A stretch of 33,850 bases of DNA from Candidatus Anaerobutyricum stercoripullorum (GTDB lineage Bacteria; Bacillota; Clostridia; Lachnospirales; Lachnospiraceae): NCBI GenBank assembly GCA_019114885.1, contig DXEQ01000065.1, positions 1-33,850 of the forward strand. The letters are read 5' to 3'. Positions 1 to 9,136 of this stretch are shown in pieces. The position numbers were made by a program, and so were the translations under genes. The notes below the pieces were generated by a model that saw only the letters and a list, made by a program, of their open reading frames with translations, did not search any database and was not told where the DNA came from. The first letter of the stretch is position 1. Each line of letters starts with the position of its first letter.

Positions 1-3000
1 CTTGTGTGGATTCTGCTGTGCGCGATGCTGGTGACGGACATCCCGGCACGGGCAGCGGTGGAAAATAATAATGATGTATATTATATCAGCACAGCGGAAG
101 AACTGGTGAAGATACTGGAGGCAACGAGAGGGAAAGGGTACTTTGAGCTGACGGAGGATATCGATCTGAGCGGATATGATTGGGAACCCATCGGTCTGGT
201 TGGAACCTTCAACGGGAACGGATATGCGCTTCGCAATGTCACTATAACAGGAGCTGCGAAGGGGAATTTAGATTCGTATGTGGGTCTGTTCTATAATTGG
301 GGTCTTACGCCGGGTGCGGAAGGATATGTGACAAACCTCACTCTGACCAATATAAAGATTGATGTGAATGTTCTGGAAGGGGAACAATATGAAACGGCGT
401 ACGTCGGTCCTTTCGCCGGGAATGTCGGAAGTATCAATAATTGTACGGTTTCCGGCAGTGTAACAGTGACTGGCGGGGAGAATATGCCGGTAGATGGCCG
501 TATCGAGATGACCGGTCTTAAAAATGCCAGTAACTGTCGGGTCGATCTGGACATGAGATATGAAGGCGGGGAGACCGGACTCTCTACCGTGTATGTGACG
601 GCGATGTCTGCCTGCACCAACTGTCAGTATGAGGGAGATGTAAAAGCGATTGACGATACAGATTCTGTCAGTATATATGCGAAAGCAGCGGAAGCCTCCA
701 GGGGATGTTCTTTTATCGGAAATGTGGAGACGGATGGATATGCCTATGGCATGGAAGGTGTCGACTGTTATATGAAAGGAGATATCTCGTCAATTTCTTC
801 CGGTGGTGCGTATGCCTGGGGAACCGGCGGAATAGGTAATCTTCTGGAAGGAGACGTCACGGCCCGGGGAGTGAATAGTGCAAAGGCCTATGGTGTGTAT
901 GAAGCGGCGACAGAAACCGGAGGGGCAAATTATCCGGTTCATGAGGCGAAAGATTGCCAGGTGAGGGGAAATATCACGGCTTCTGAAACCGGAGATTCTT
1001 TTGTAGATGAGTATGACATTATTACGGTCGCCTACGGAGTATACAGTACCAGTGCGGATAATAACGTGACGGGCTGCTATGTCTGGGGCGACGTCAGCGC
1101 CAGCAGTGAAAACCATCACGCGCAGGCGGCGGGGCTTTATCTGTGCTCGGAAAGCTATTTTCAGGGAAATGTGACGGCAAAAGGAAATAGGGAAGGGGAC
1201 CCGCACAGTACACGTACATTGGCTTCCGGAAATTATGGAGGAAAGGATAATTATGCAGCAGGAGATATAGCCGCGTGGAACCCTTCCGGCGCGGCAGAAG
1301 CGAACGGAAGCACAGGAGGAGAGAACTGTTTTGTGGAGGGCGATGTTTCCGCTTCCGGAATGAACGTCTATGCTTACGGGCTGGAGGTTATTTTCCGTGA
1401 TTCTTTCTATTATGGAGATGTGAGAGCAGAAGGAGAGGAAGAAAGCGTGGCCTCCCTGATACAAAGTGCGCAGGATTCCTATGCCGCAGGAGACGTCTAT
1501 GCGAAGAGTAACGAGGTGGCAAGAGCAGATGGAATCTGCCCGGTTAATACTTCCGGTAATAACGCCGTCGGCAATATTACGGCGGAAGGCGGAAAACCGT
1601 CGACTTCCTATGGTTCTAACGGCGACGGGGGCAGTTTCTCAGGGACGGTAACCAGTATCTACGACGGCAGGACGATTTCTGCCGGTGAGCCGGGGGCGGC
1701 GCAGTATTTTATCGAGGACAGATATGATAAAATATACATATCCGATACGATACCGGAGAATATGTATTATGATAAAGTTGTCGGCAGAGCCGTCTACGGT
1801 CAGGGCGGAAGTGTGACAGAGCCGGAAGAGTGGGGGCCGGAAGGAGGAGAGGACGATCGGAAAGACATCTATTCTCTCCGGATTATGGATGCGCGGACCG
1901 ATAAGCCGGTGACTGACGCCACGGTGGACGTGGATGGAACAGAGTATCAGACCGATAAAAATGGAATGATCACGGTGACGGGCAGCCGCTATATCAAAGG
2001 GCTGGAAGTAGTACAGGGCGGTTCCATTGTACATACCCAGAGCAGGATTTACGCAAAAGAGGGAAGAACAAAAAATATTTATGTCAACGGGCTGAAACTG
2101 GATCTTCAGGATCTTGATCTGGGAGGAACCGGAGAAACCAAGGTGACAGGCCCGGAGATCAATATAAAGGGGGAGACTTTTCCGCTGTTTGAGCTGCCGT
2201 TTTCCTTTGAGATGGATCTGGTGGAGTCCATGCGGATTGCCTATGATGACGAGAACAGAGTGTATCAGGTGATTCTGGACAGTGAGCCGGACGACGAGGA
2301 GGAAGATGGGATCGCGGACGCCGCGGATTCTTTCTGGCTGGGAGATTATCAGCGGATAAAACGGCAGTGTGAAAATGCATACCGGGATTTCCGTGAAAAG
2401 TCCTTCTCGGGACTGAACAGAAGTTTTGGCATCGACAGCAGCGTGGACGCCAACGGTTATCTGGAATTTGCTGTGACAAAAGACGGTCTGGAGCTGCAAG
2501 ACGGGAAGCTGGTTTTTGTGGTGGCCGGTTCTTTTGCCGCCAGCCGTCCGATACCGCCCGCGCCGTACATTTTTCTGACATTCGGTATAGAAACCGGTTT
2601 TCAGGCAGAGAGTACGCTGACGCTGGAGGAGGCGGTGTACATTGATCCTCAGATATCAGCGGAAGCGGATATCTCCTTTGATCTGACGCCTTCGGTGGGC
2701 GTCGGAGCCGGTCTGGATAAGATTTTATCGGCGGAAGTGGGGATAGAAGGCCCATTAAACGCCAATCTGAATCTGCCGTTCAGAAGCATGAAAGAAAATG
2801 CGAAGCTTACCCTGGCGTCGAGAATTTACTTGCAGCTGACAGCTTTGTCTTTCCGTATGCGATTCAGCAAAACCTTTGCCGACGTACAGCTTTATCCAAC
2901 AGAGGAAGAAGACGATTCCGGTCTGCAGACCTTTGCATCCATACCGGACGACGGAGCGATGGAACTGATTGATAGAAGTTATCTTCACAAAGCTTCCGCC

Positions 3001-6000
3001 CGTTCTTCCGGACGGAATACCGCCGGCGGCGATACGGTAAAAGATCTGGTCTATCCATATGGGAATGCGCAGACCATCACTCTGTCAGGGTCTACAAAGC
3101 TGATGGTTTGGCTGGACGACGACCAGAGCAGAAATCTGACCAATAAGACAACATTGTATTACAGTATCCTCAGAGATGGAGAGTGGAGTGAACCGCAGCA
3201 GATTGAAAACGACGGAACTCCGGACTTTGATTTTAGTCTTTGCCGGGCAGGTTCCGGCGCAGCCCTTGTATGGCAGGACGCCAATGAGCAGGTGGCTGAG
3301 AATGTCACGGAAGAAGAACTGGCGAAGAAGATAGAACTTTCTTATATAGAATACGATGGCGGCGAGTTTCAGGAGGTCATCAGCCTTACCGAAGGAGAGA
3401 GCTATGAATACAGCCCGAAGCTGTACAGCACCTATTCCGATCGTTATGTCATATGGACACAGAACGACTCTGACAGCATACTTCCGGGCACCGACGATAC
3501 GGCGGAAAGTATTTATTTCGCACATATTGATTATGATGGCAGAAGCTATCAGAAACAGGAGACGAAAGTCGTGGCGGAAGGCATTTCTTCCCTGTATGAG
3601 ACTGCTGTGGGAGAGAGCGGCCTGGTGGCATGGCTCACGGGCAGTGACATGAATCCTGACAATGAAGGGGCGAGAAAGCTGTCTGTGAAGGAAATGTCCG
3701 GTCAGGAAAGGACAGAGGAATATGAACAGAATACCTGTCTGTCCAGTCTGCAGTTGAACGGGAGCCAGGTATTCTTTTCCGAGGAAGGAAGCATCAAATA
3801 CCTGTCGATGGAAGAGGATCCGACCCTGATCGTGGAGGATCAGGGCATGGGAGACGCGCCAGTCAGATTATTGTTCCGGGAAAACACCGATAATTATTTG
3901 CCGCTGGCTGTCGTATATGAGGTGCAGGACGGTTTCACATCGAATCTTTATGCTTCTTATCCTGGCAGCGGCGGAACTTACACCAATCCGGTGCCGGTGA
4001 CAGACTGGGATGAGAAGATCCGGGCGTGGAGCATTCTGGAAGGAATGGACGATACGATGGAGATTGGCGCTTTGCTGGCCGATATTCAGGTTGGCGAGAC
4101 AGAAAATGATATGTCTGAAACCGCGCGGCTTGTCTGGACTACCGCCAATCCGCAGGAAGATATCATCCTGACGGAAGTATTTACCGAAGACGACCATATT
4201 TCCAGAGGCAGCACAGCGACCTTTTTGTTAAATGTGGAGAATCATACGAAAGAGAATCTGAAAAACCTCACGATAAAGATAGCCGGAGCGGACGGCAGCA
4301 GTTTTTATGAAGGGGAAACAGCCGCATTTGTTAAGGCCGGAGGCATCAACACGATTGCGATGAACGTCCCGGTCCCTGCTGATTTCCAGCAGCAGGAGCT
4401 GACATTTACCGTGACCGGCGGTGCGGAAGAAGCGGACATGGAAAATAACAGCCGCACATTTCTGGCGGGCGCGGCCAACCTGAGCCTGGAACTTACAGAC
4501 CGCCATCTCCATGACGACGGATATCTGGAAGCGGTTATCACCAATAACGGAAGTGCGGACGCCTCCGGAGTGGACTTGAAGATAACCGAGGAGGATGGAG
4601 CAATCATCTATGAAGGTACGGCAGGAGATGTACCGGCTGGCGGTGAAAAAAGGGTGACAATCCCGATTGCGGATGGTAAACGTACATTTGATGATGATAC
4701 GGACAGTTACGGTATTGTCGCCGAAGTATCCCACGACGGGGAGGAGAGCACGAAGATTGACAATGAAATCATGTTCCGGATTCGACCGCCGCGAGTGTCG
4801 CAGATAGCGATTTCCGAAAGAACGCTTACCATGACTCCGGGAGAATCTTATCAGCCGTCGGTGCAGGTTTATCCTTCCGATACGTTGAACAAAGAGTACG
4901 TTGTCCGGTCCGGCGATGAAAATGTGGTTTCAGTAGATGCAGATGGAACAATCACCGCAAAGGCGGAAGGAACAGCAGATATTATCTACATGGCGGTCAA
5001 TTCCAGTGCGGCAGCCAGAGTGAGCGTCACTGTGAGCAGCGTAAGTGATACGGGAACAATCCACAAGATCTTATTGGATGCCGGTGGCGGCACAGTTTCG
5101 CCGCAGCGCCTGGAAGTACAGGACGGGCAGACAGCCGTGTTGCCATGCCCGATGCGGAAAGGGTACTATTTCGTCGGTTGGTATAACGCTCTAGAAGGTG
5201 GCAACGAGATTACCAGCGAGACAGCCATCACACAGGATATGACCCTGTACGCCCGGTGGACAGATACCAGATCTCCAAATCCGGAGCTGCCGGAGATTGA
5301 TAACCCAGACCCGGACGATCCGAATCCAGACGACCCGGACAACCCGAATCCGGACAGTCCGAATCCAGATGACCCGGGGGGAACAGATCCTGATAATCCG
5401 AACCCAAACCCGGGAGAAACAGATCCCGATGATCCAAATCCGGATACCCCGTCGCCAGATCCAACGCCAGGCGGCGATCCTGGAAGTGGAACCACATCAC
5501 AGCCGGGTACGCCGACGCAGCCGGGAGGAAGCGGAACAACGCCACAGCCAGGTGGCAGCGGAGCGGGAACCGGTCAGACCGGCAATAAGACGTCGCAGGC
5601 AGCGGCACAGTATCGTGTCGGCGATATAGTGACGGCCAGCGGACTTCGTTACCGAGTAACCGACGCCCGGTCCGCACTGGGACAGGTACAGATGATCGGT
5701 GCGGCAGGAGTCGCGAAGAAGACGGTGAATATCCCGGCAGAGATTTTTTCTCCTTCCACCGGACAGCGTTTTAAAGTAACAGCTATCGGAAATAATGCGT
5801 TTAAAAATCAAAAGAAGCTGCGTAAGCTGACGATAGGAAAGAACGTAAGAGTCATAGGAAAGAAGGCGTTCTTCAACTGTAAGAAGCTGAAAAATATTAC
5901 CATGAAGACGAAAACTCTGACGAAAAAGACGGTTGGAGCGAAAGCGTTCCGTGGCATTTATGCCCGGGCGGTCATTAAGACGCCGAAACAAAAGCGAATG

Positions 6001-6057
6001 CTGTACAGAAAGATTCTGCGGGCTAGGGGCGTCGGTGTTCAGGTTAGAATCCGTTAG
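1..6057 (+). CDS. Giant secreted multidomain surface protein, 5'-truncated by the window
   Basis: The open frame runs in from the left edge. The first residues are the hydrophobic core of a signal peptide ending near A-R-A-A, so only the first codons are missing; the GTG at 4 is probably not the true start. About 2,017 residues are visible. Residues ~30-580 are a beta-helix-like region with a degenerate ~40-residue repeat built on G-D/N-V-x-A (GLUG-like). Residues ~620-690 resemble a carboxypeptidase-regulatory/Cna-B-like fold, ~1010-1385 a beta-propeller-like 'LVWQD/VIWTQ' region, ~1390-1595 two CARDB-like domains, ~1600-1680 a Big_2 Ig-like domain and ~1685-1753 an InlB-type repeat (GYYFVGWYN...LYARWT). 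Residues ~1756-1860 are an Asp-Pro-Asn then Gly/Thr/Pro linker, and ~1870-2017 a BspA-type leucine-rich tail that is very Lys/Arg-rich. No LPXTG sorting signal is visible. Probable adhesin or polymer-binding surface protein; ligand unknown. Domain names rest on recognised motifs, not a search. Confidence 0.85.
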   Translation, partial: LVWILLCAMLVTDIPARAAVENNNDVYYISTAEELVKILEATRGKGYFELTEDIDLSGYDWEPIGLVGTFNGNGYALRNVTITGAAKGNLDSYVGLFYNWGLTPGAEGYVTNLTLTNIKIDVNVLEGEQYETAYVGPFAGNVGSINNCTVSGSVTVTGGENMPVDGRIEMTGLKNASNCRVDLDMRYEGGETGLSTVYVTAMSACTNCQYEGDVKAIDDTDSVSIYAKAAEASRGCSFIGNVETDGYAYGMEGVDCYMKGDISSISSGGAYAWGTGGIGNLLEGDVTARGVNSAKAYGVYEAATETGGANYPVHEAKDCQVRGNITASETGDSFVDEYDIITVAYGVYSTSADNNVTGCYVWGDVSASSENHHAQAAGLYLCSESYFQGNVTAKGNREGDPHSTRTLASGNYGGKDNYAAGDIAAWNPSGAAEANGSTGGENCFVEGDVSASGMNVYAYGLEVIFRDSFYYGDVRAEGEEESVASLIQSAQDSYAAGDVYAKSNEVARADGICPVNTSGNNAVGNITAEGGKPSTSYGSNGDGGSFSGTVTSIYDGRTISAGEPGAAQYFIEDRYDKIYISDTIPENMYYDKVVGRAVYGQGGSVTEPEEWGPEGGEDDRKDIYSLRIMDARTDKPVTDATVDVDGTEYQTDKNGMITVTGSRYIKGLEVVQGGSIVHTQSRIYAKEGRTKNIYVNGLKLDLQDLDLGGTGETKVTGPEINIKGETFPLFELPFSFEMDLVESMRIAYDDENRVYQVILDSEPDDEEEDGIADAADSFWLGDYQRIKRQCENAYRDFREKSFSGLNRSFGIDSSVDANGYLEFAVTKDGLELQDGKLVFVVAGSFAASRPIPPAPYIFLTFGIETGFQAESTLTLEEAVYIDPQISAEADISFDLTPSVGVGAGLDKILSAEVGIEGPLNANLNLPFRSMKENAKLTLASRIYLQLTALSFRMRFSKTFADVQLYPTEEEDDSGLQTFASIPDDGAMELIDRSYLHKASARSSGRNTAGGDTVKDLVYPYGNAQTITLSGSTKLMVWLDDDQSRNLTNKTTLYYSILRDGEWSEPQQIENDGTPDFDFSLCRAGSGAALVWQDANEQVAENVTEEELAKKIELSYIEYDGGEFQEVISLTEGESYEYSPKLYSTYSDRYVIWTQNDSDSILPGTDDTAESIYFAHIDYDGRSYQKQETKVVAEGISSLYETAVGESGLVAWLTGSDMNPDNEGARKLSVKEMSGQERTEEYEQNTCLSSLQLNGSQVFFSEEGSIKYLSMEEDPTLIVEDQGMGDAPVRLLFRENTDNYLPLAVVYEVQDGFTSNLYASYPGSGGTYTNPVPVTDWDEKIRAWSILEGMDDTMEIGALLADIQVGETENDMSETARLVWTTANPQEDIILTEVFTEDDHISRGSTATFLLNVENHTKENLKNLTIKIAGADGSSFYEGETAAFVKAGGINTIAMNVPVPADFQQQELTFTVTGGAEEADMENNSRTFLAGAANLSLELTDRHLHDDGYLEAVITNNGSADASGVDLKITEEDGAIIYEGTAGDVPAGGEKRVTIPIADGKRTFDDDTDSYGIVAEVSHDGEESTKIDNEIMFRIRPPRVSQIAISERTLTMTPGESYQPSVQVYPSDTLNKEYVVRSGDENVVSVDADGTITAKAEGTADIIYMAVNSSAAARVSVTVSSVSDTGTIHKILLDAGGGTVSPQRLEVQDGQTAVLPCPMRKGYYFVGWYNALEGGNEITSETAITQDMTLYARWTDTRSPNPELPEIDNPDPDDPNPDDPDNPNPDSPNPDDPGGTDPDNPNPNPGETDPDDPNPDTPSPDPTPGGDPGSGTTSQPGTPTQPGGSGTTPQPGGSGAGTGQTGNKTSQAAAQYRVGDIVTASGLRYRVTDARSALGQVQMIGAAGVAKKTVNIPAEIFSPSTGQRFKVTAIGNNAFKNQKKLRKLTIGKNVRVIGKKAFFNCKKLKNITMKTKTLTKKTVGAKAFRGIYARAVIKTPKQKRMLYRKILRARGVGVQVRIR

Positions 6058-6071
6058 CTATGCCATAAAAA

Positions 6072-6113
6072 GGGGAGCAGATGACCACTGCGGGTCGTTT
6101 GCTCCCTCTTGCT
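6072..6113. terminator. Bidirectional rho-independent terminator
   Basis: A 15-bp stem containing wobble pairs (6072-6086 with 6093-6107) closes a 6-nt loop. It is followed on the + strand by TCTTGCTTTTCTT and preceded by AAAAA, which gives a T-run on the - strand. It lies between the convergent surface-protein gene and the small - strand gene at 6118-6384. Confidence 0.85.
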
Positions 6114-6117
6114 TTTC

Positions 6118-6384
6118 TTATTTCCGATACTCTTCCGGAATATCTTCCTCATCCCAGAAGCTTACGCCGAACTTCTTCTGGCTGCCCATCTTGATGCCGT
6201 AGCCGAGAACGTTGTCGGTGGAACGGTCCAGAAGGATGTTGATGTAGTCCATCGCCTCTTTATGTTTTTCGCCTACGACGTAGACGTTGAAGTTCTTGGT
6301 GGCTTCACTGTTGATCACAGTGTAGTTGCCAGCCTTTAAATCTTCATCTCTCTGTGGAACTAATTTCTGCTGTTCTGCTGTCAT
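6118..6384 (-). CDS. Small conserved-looking protein of unknown function (88 aa)
   Basis: An 88-residue soluble, charged protein starting MTAEQQKLV and ending EEDIPEEYRK. It has no signal peptide, membrane segment or cysteine. I do not recognise the family. It is supported as a real gene by a strong ribosome binding site (GGGAGGAG about 7 nt before the ATG), a good promoter upstream (TTGCTT, 16 bp, TATAAT on the - strand at 6516-6543) and a terminator just beyond the stop. It is monocistronic with a ~130-nt leader. The protein has an alternating polar/hydrophobic centre (NFNVYVVGEKHKEAMDYINI), compatible with a small alpha/beta fold. No function is proposed. Confidence 0.7.
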   Translation of the reverse strand: MTAEQQKLVPQRDEDLKAGNYTVINSEATKNFNVYVVGEKHKEAMDYINILLDRSTDNVLGYGIKMGSQKKFGVSFWDEEDIPEEYRK

Positions 6385-6473
6385 GGTATTTCTCCTCCCT
6401 GTAAATGTATTTTAGTAAATATGCTCTATATATTGTCCATGCCGGTCAGCCTGCCGGACGGGACGTAAAGAAG

Positions 6474-6488
6474 GGCAGATCATCTGCC
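6474..6488. promoter_or_regulatory. Perfect inverted repeat in the leader of the 88-aa gene
   Basis: GGCAGAT-C-ATCTGCC is a perfect 7+1+7 palindrome in the 5' leader of the - strand gene, about 30 bp downstream of its -10 box. It could be an operator. The one-base spacer is too tight for an RNA hairpin without opening some pairs. No regulator is assigned. Confidence 0.35.
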
Positions 6489-6515
6489 GCCAAATGGCAC
6501 GAAGCCCTGTTTGTC

Positions 6516-6543
6516 ATTATAACACAAATGAGAGTGAAAGCAA
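6516..6543 (-). promoter_or_regulatory. Sigma-A promoter of the 88-aa gene
   Basis: Read on the - strand: -35 TTGCTT (6538-6543), 16-bp spacer, -10 TATAAT (6516-6521). The 6385-6763 gap between divergent genes holds this promoter, the palindrome at 6474-6488 and the + strand promoter at 6632-6660; I see no further gene in it. Confidence 0.7.
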
Positions 6544-6631
6544 ATTTTTTATTTTTACTGTGGAAGAGTTTGCGGCTGTGAAAGAGGATACAGGGAAAAT
6601 CCATCCGTCAGAAAAACACGGAGGAAGAACA

Positions 6632-6660
6632 TTGATTTCCTTTCAGAAAGTCAGTATAAT
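6632..6660 (+). promoter_or_regulatory. Sigma-A promoter of the DUF6472-like gene
   Basis: -35 TTGATT (6632-6637), 17-bp spacer, perfect -10 TATAAT (6655-6660). A ~95-nt leader follows before the start codon at 6764. The leader contains the small imperfect repeat GCTATGTGCAGCATAG. Confidence 0.7.
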
Positions 6661-6763
6661 AAGGCGTAAATCTTTCAGGCAGCACATTTGAGTCTTAGTG
6701 ACATGCTATGTGCAGCATAGAGGCAGATGTGACATAGAAGCATACGAGCTGGGAGGTGATTGT

Positions 6764-6934
6764 ATGCAATGCGATTACTGCGCATTTTATTATATTGACG
6801 AGGAAGACGGTCAGGGAGAATGTACAGTGAATCTGGATGAGGACGATCTGGCAAGACTGCTGGCCAGTCCGCAGGACGGATGCCCGTATTTTCAGATGGA
6901 TGATGAATATAAGATCGTGCGTAAGCAGATGTAG
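6764..6934 (+). CDS. Small four-cysteine protein, DUF6472-like (56 aa)
   Basis: The start is the ATG at 6764, set by GGGAGGTGAT directly before it; an upstream in-frame start at 6698 has no ribosome binding site. The 56-residue product begins MQCDYCAFYY and ends DDEYKIVRKQM. It has Cys at 3, 6, 20 and 40, the arrangement of a small metal-binding or zinc-ribbon-like protein. From memory the C-terminal PYF-x-MDDEYKIVRKQM signature matches the DUF6472 family widespread in Lachnospiraceae; its function is unknown. It lies 124 bp upstream of the thiol-redox fusion gene and may be co-transcribed with it, since no terminator is visible between them. Confidence 0.8.
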   Translation: MQCDYCAFYYIDEEDGQGECTVNLDEDDLARLLASPQDGCPYFQMDDEYKIVRKQM

Positions 6935-6955
6935 AGGATTTTGTCAGTGCAGAGG

Positions 6956-6978
6956 TTACCGGTGGACGTATCCGGTAA
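6956..6978 (+). other. Intercistronic hairpin
   Basis: TTACCGG (6956-6962) and CCGGTAA (6972-6978) form a perfect 7-bp stem with a 9-nt loop between the DUF6472-like gene and the CcdA-TlpA gene. It lacks a T-run, so it is more likely a processing or stability element than a terminator. Confidence 0.4.
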
Positions 6979-7058
6979 TAGCTTTATCGAGTATCCGAAA
7001 GGAATCTGCCAACAGCATGACGAACGACCGGGAATATGAGAAAAGAAGGAGATGAATT

Positions 7059-8459
7059 ATGGGATTTTCATGGGAGATAAGCGTACCGGCCATTACGGTC
7101 TTTGTGCAGGGACTGCTCAGTTTCTTCTCGCCCTGTGTCCTGCCGCTGCTGCCTTTATATATCAGTTATCTGTCCGGCGGGACGGCGGTAAAAAGAGAAG
7201 ACGGGCGTATGCAGTACAAACGAAGCAAGGTGATGCTTCACACGTTATTTTTTGTGATCGGCATCAGTTTTGCCTTTTTTGTGCTGGGCCTTGGCGTGTC
7301 GGCGGTCGGCACGTTTTTCAAATCTAATCAGGCGATGTTTGCCCGGGTTGGCGGCATCGTTGTGATCTTGTTTGGACTGTATCAGTTGCGGGTGTTCGGG
7401 TTCTCGCAGACGCTGGAACGGGAGAGAAGGCTGCCGTTTCGGCTGGACCGGTTTGCCATGTCTCCGTTTACGGCGCTGCTCCTCGGATTTACGTTCAGCT
7501 TCGCCTGGACGCCCTGCGTGGGACCGGCGCTGACCAGCGTGCTGCTCATGGCGGCTTCCGCCTCCACCCGGATGGCAGGATTTGCGCTGATTGGCGTATA
7601 CACTTTGGGATTTGTACTGCCGTTTCTGGCGGTGGGATTATTTACGACCACTCTTCTGGAACTGTTCAGGAAGCATCAGCAGGTGGTGCGCTACACGGTG
7701 AAAGTCGGCGGCGTCCTCATGGTGCTGATGGGTGTTCTGATGTTTACCGGGAAAATGAACAGCGTGACAGGCTATCTCTCCAGAATCTCAGACATTCCCG
7801 GCGTGGAGCAGGATGAGACTTCGGGTAAACAGACGGCTACGGAGAAGCAAGAGTCGGATGCAGAGGCCGGTACCGGGGCAGAAACAGACAATACAATTTC
7901 CGGGGATGAAACCGATGCGGAAGGCGGCACCGGAGAGGAGCCGGACGGACAGGAGAACAATGTAGCCGGAGCTGACAGCTCCACAGAAGAGAACGAGGCA
8001 GGAGATGCAGCCAGTGAAGTAATCCCGGCGGTGGACTTCGAGCTGACTGACCAGTACGGGGTGGCGCACCGGCTGGAAGATTATAAAGGAAAGACGATAT
8101 TCTTAAATTTCTGGGCGACCTGGTGCCCGCCGTGCAAGGCGGAGATGCCGGACATTCAGGAGATTTATGAAACGTATGATACGGAGGGAGAAGACGCTCT
8201 GGTCGTTCTTGGAGTGGCAACGCCGTCCATGGGACAGGAAGGCACGGAAGAAGAGATCAAAGCGTTTTTAGAGGAAAACGGGTATACCTATCCGGTACTT
8301 ATGGATACGGAAGGCGAGCTGTTTGGCGCTTACGGCGTGTATTCCCTGCCGACGACATTTATGATCGACCGGGAAGGAAATGTGTTCGGCTATGTGAGCG
8401 GTATGCTCACAAAAGACATGATGGAGAGCATCATTCAGCAGACAATGGAGGGGAAATAA
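7059..8459 (+). CDS. CcdA-TlpA fusion: transmembrane thiol-disulfide transporter with thioredoxin-like domain
   Basis: The start ATG at 7059 follows GAAGGAGATG. Residues ~5-235 are a CcdA/DsbD-beta-type membrane domain with about six hydrophobic segments and the two hallmark cysteines, SPCVLPL (Cys26) and TPCVGPA (Cys153). These shuttle electrons from cytoplasmic thioredoxin across the membrane. Residues ~245-325 are an acidic Glu/Asp/Gly/Thr/Ala-rich linker. Residues ~328-466 are a TlpA/ResA-like domain with the active site WATWCPPC (Cys356, Cys359) and the cis-Pro region LPTTFMIDREG. Inferred role: supplying reducing power to extracytoplasmic proteins, with carrier and effector in one chain. 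CcdA usually stands alone at ~240 aa, so the fusion and linker are the notable points. The stop codon sits in the loop of the terminator hairpin. Confidence 0.93.
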   Translation: MGFSWEISVPAITVFVQGLLSFFSPCVLPLLPLYISYLSGGTAVKREDGRMQYKRSKVMLHTLFFVIGISFAFFVLGLGVSAVGTFFKSNQAMFARVGGIVVILFGLYQLRVFGFSQTLERERRLPFRLDRFAMSPFTALLLGFTFSFAWTPCVGPALTSVLLMAASASTRMAGFALIGVYTLGFVLPFLAVGLFTTTLLELFRKHQQVVRYTVKVGGVLMVLMGVLMFTGKMNSVTGYLSRISDIPGVEQDETSGKQTATEKQESDAEAGTGAETDNTISGDETDAEGGTGEEPDGQENNVAGADSSTEENEAGDAASEVIPAVDFELTDQYGVAHRLEDYKGKTIFLNFWATWCPPCKAEMPDIQEIYETYDTEGEDALVVLGVATPSMGQEGTEEEIKAFLEENGYTYPVLMDTEGELFGAYGVYSLPTTFMIDREGNVFGYVSGMLTKDMMESIIQQTMEGK

Positions 8460-8477
8460 CCCCTCCTCTGTTTTTTT
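8447..8477 (+). terminator. Rho-independent terminator overlapping the stop codon
   Basis: GGAGGGG (8447-8453), loop AAATAA containing the TAA stop, CCCCTCC (8460-8466), then TCTG and seven T. It ends the ccdA-tlpA transcript immediately before the convergent permease gene. Confidence 0.85.
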
Positions 8478-8482
8478 CTGGC

Positions 8483-9136
8483 TCAGAACTCCTTTTTCTG
8501 CATGATGCCGATGCTGATCAGGCAGGACAGCCCGAGAAGAAGGAGTGCGACGATCAGCAGGATAGCTGCCAGGATGCCCGCATGGACGGTCGGCATCGTG
8601 TCGAGGATGGTCGCAAGATCAATACCAATCAGTTGAAGCCCTTTGACTGCCAGTGTGCCCAGCACGGACACAAGAACAAGACAAACGATCAGGGCAATCC
8701 GTCCCCGTTCACCGCCAAATTTAAGCTGGAACGGCAGCATCAGGGCGAGGATCATAAATATTATGGCCAGGATGAAAGCTGCGCTTAACCACATTTCCGT
8801 ATCGGGATAAATCCCTTTGAAGAAGCCCACCAATGTGGTGAGGATTACCGCCAGCATCCAGGCACAGCAGCCGAGGATCGCGCCGAAGATATATTTCTCC
8901 ACGGCGTAAGTACGGCGGGAAATCGGCAGGGAGAACAGGAATGAGTTGCCGTTATCAAATTCATCGTAACGGATGGAGCTTATGGAAAACAGGGAAGACA
9001 CAAAGGCCATGAAACCTGTGGTGAAAGCGACATCGTAGGATGAAAATGTAATGACGACGCCTACCAGTAATATAAGAAGAAAAAATCGTTTCTGCATTTT
9101 CATTAATTTAAAATCTTTGATCAGTAAACCTTTCAT
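8483..9136 (-). CDS. ABC-2 type transporter permease (217 aa)
   Basis: Six hydrophobic segments are visible across 217 residues (for example FFLLILLVGVVITF and the C-terminal AGILAAILLIVALLLLGLS), with a short cytoplasmic N-terminus MKGLLIKDFKLMKMQKR. This matches the ABC2_membrane_5-type permeases paired with GntR/YtrA regulators. The start overlaps the stop of the ATPase gene by 4 bp (ATGA), indicating translational coupling and a two-subunit exporter. By analogy with YtrABC/BcrAB-type systems the role is export of, or resistance to, cell-envelope-active compounds; the substrate is unknown. The gene ends only 6 bp from the T-run of the convergent terminator. Confidence 0.85.
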   Translation of the reverse strand: MKGLLIKDFKLMKMQKRFFLLILLVGVVITFSSYDVAFTTGFMAFVSSLFSISSIRYDEFDNGNSFLFSLPISRRTYAVEKYIFGAILGCCAWMLAVILTTLVGFFKGIYPDTEMWLSAAFILAIIFMILALMLPFQLKFGGERGRIALIVCLVLVSVLGTLAVKGLQLIGIDLATILDTMPTVHAGILAAILLIVALLLLGLSCLISIGIMQKKEF

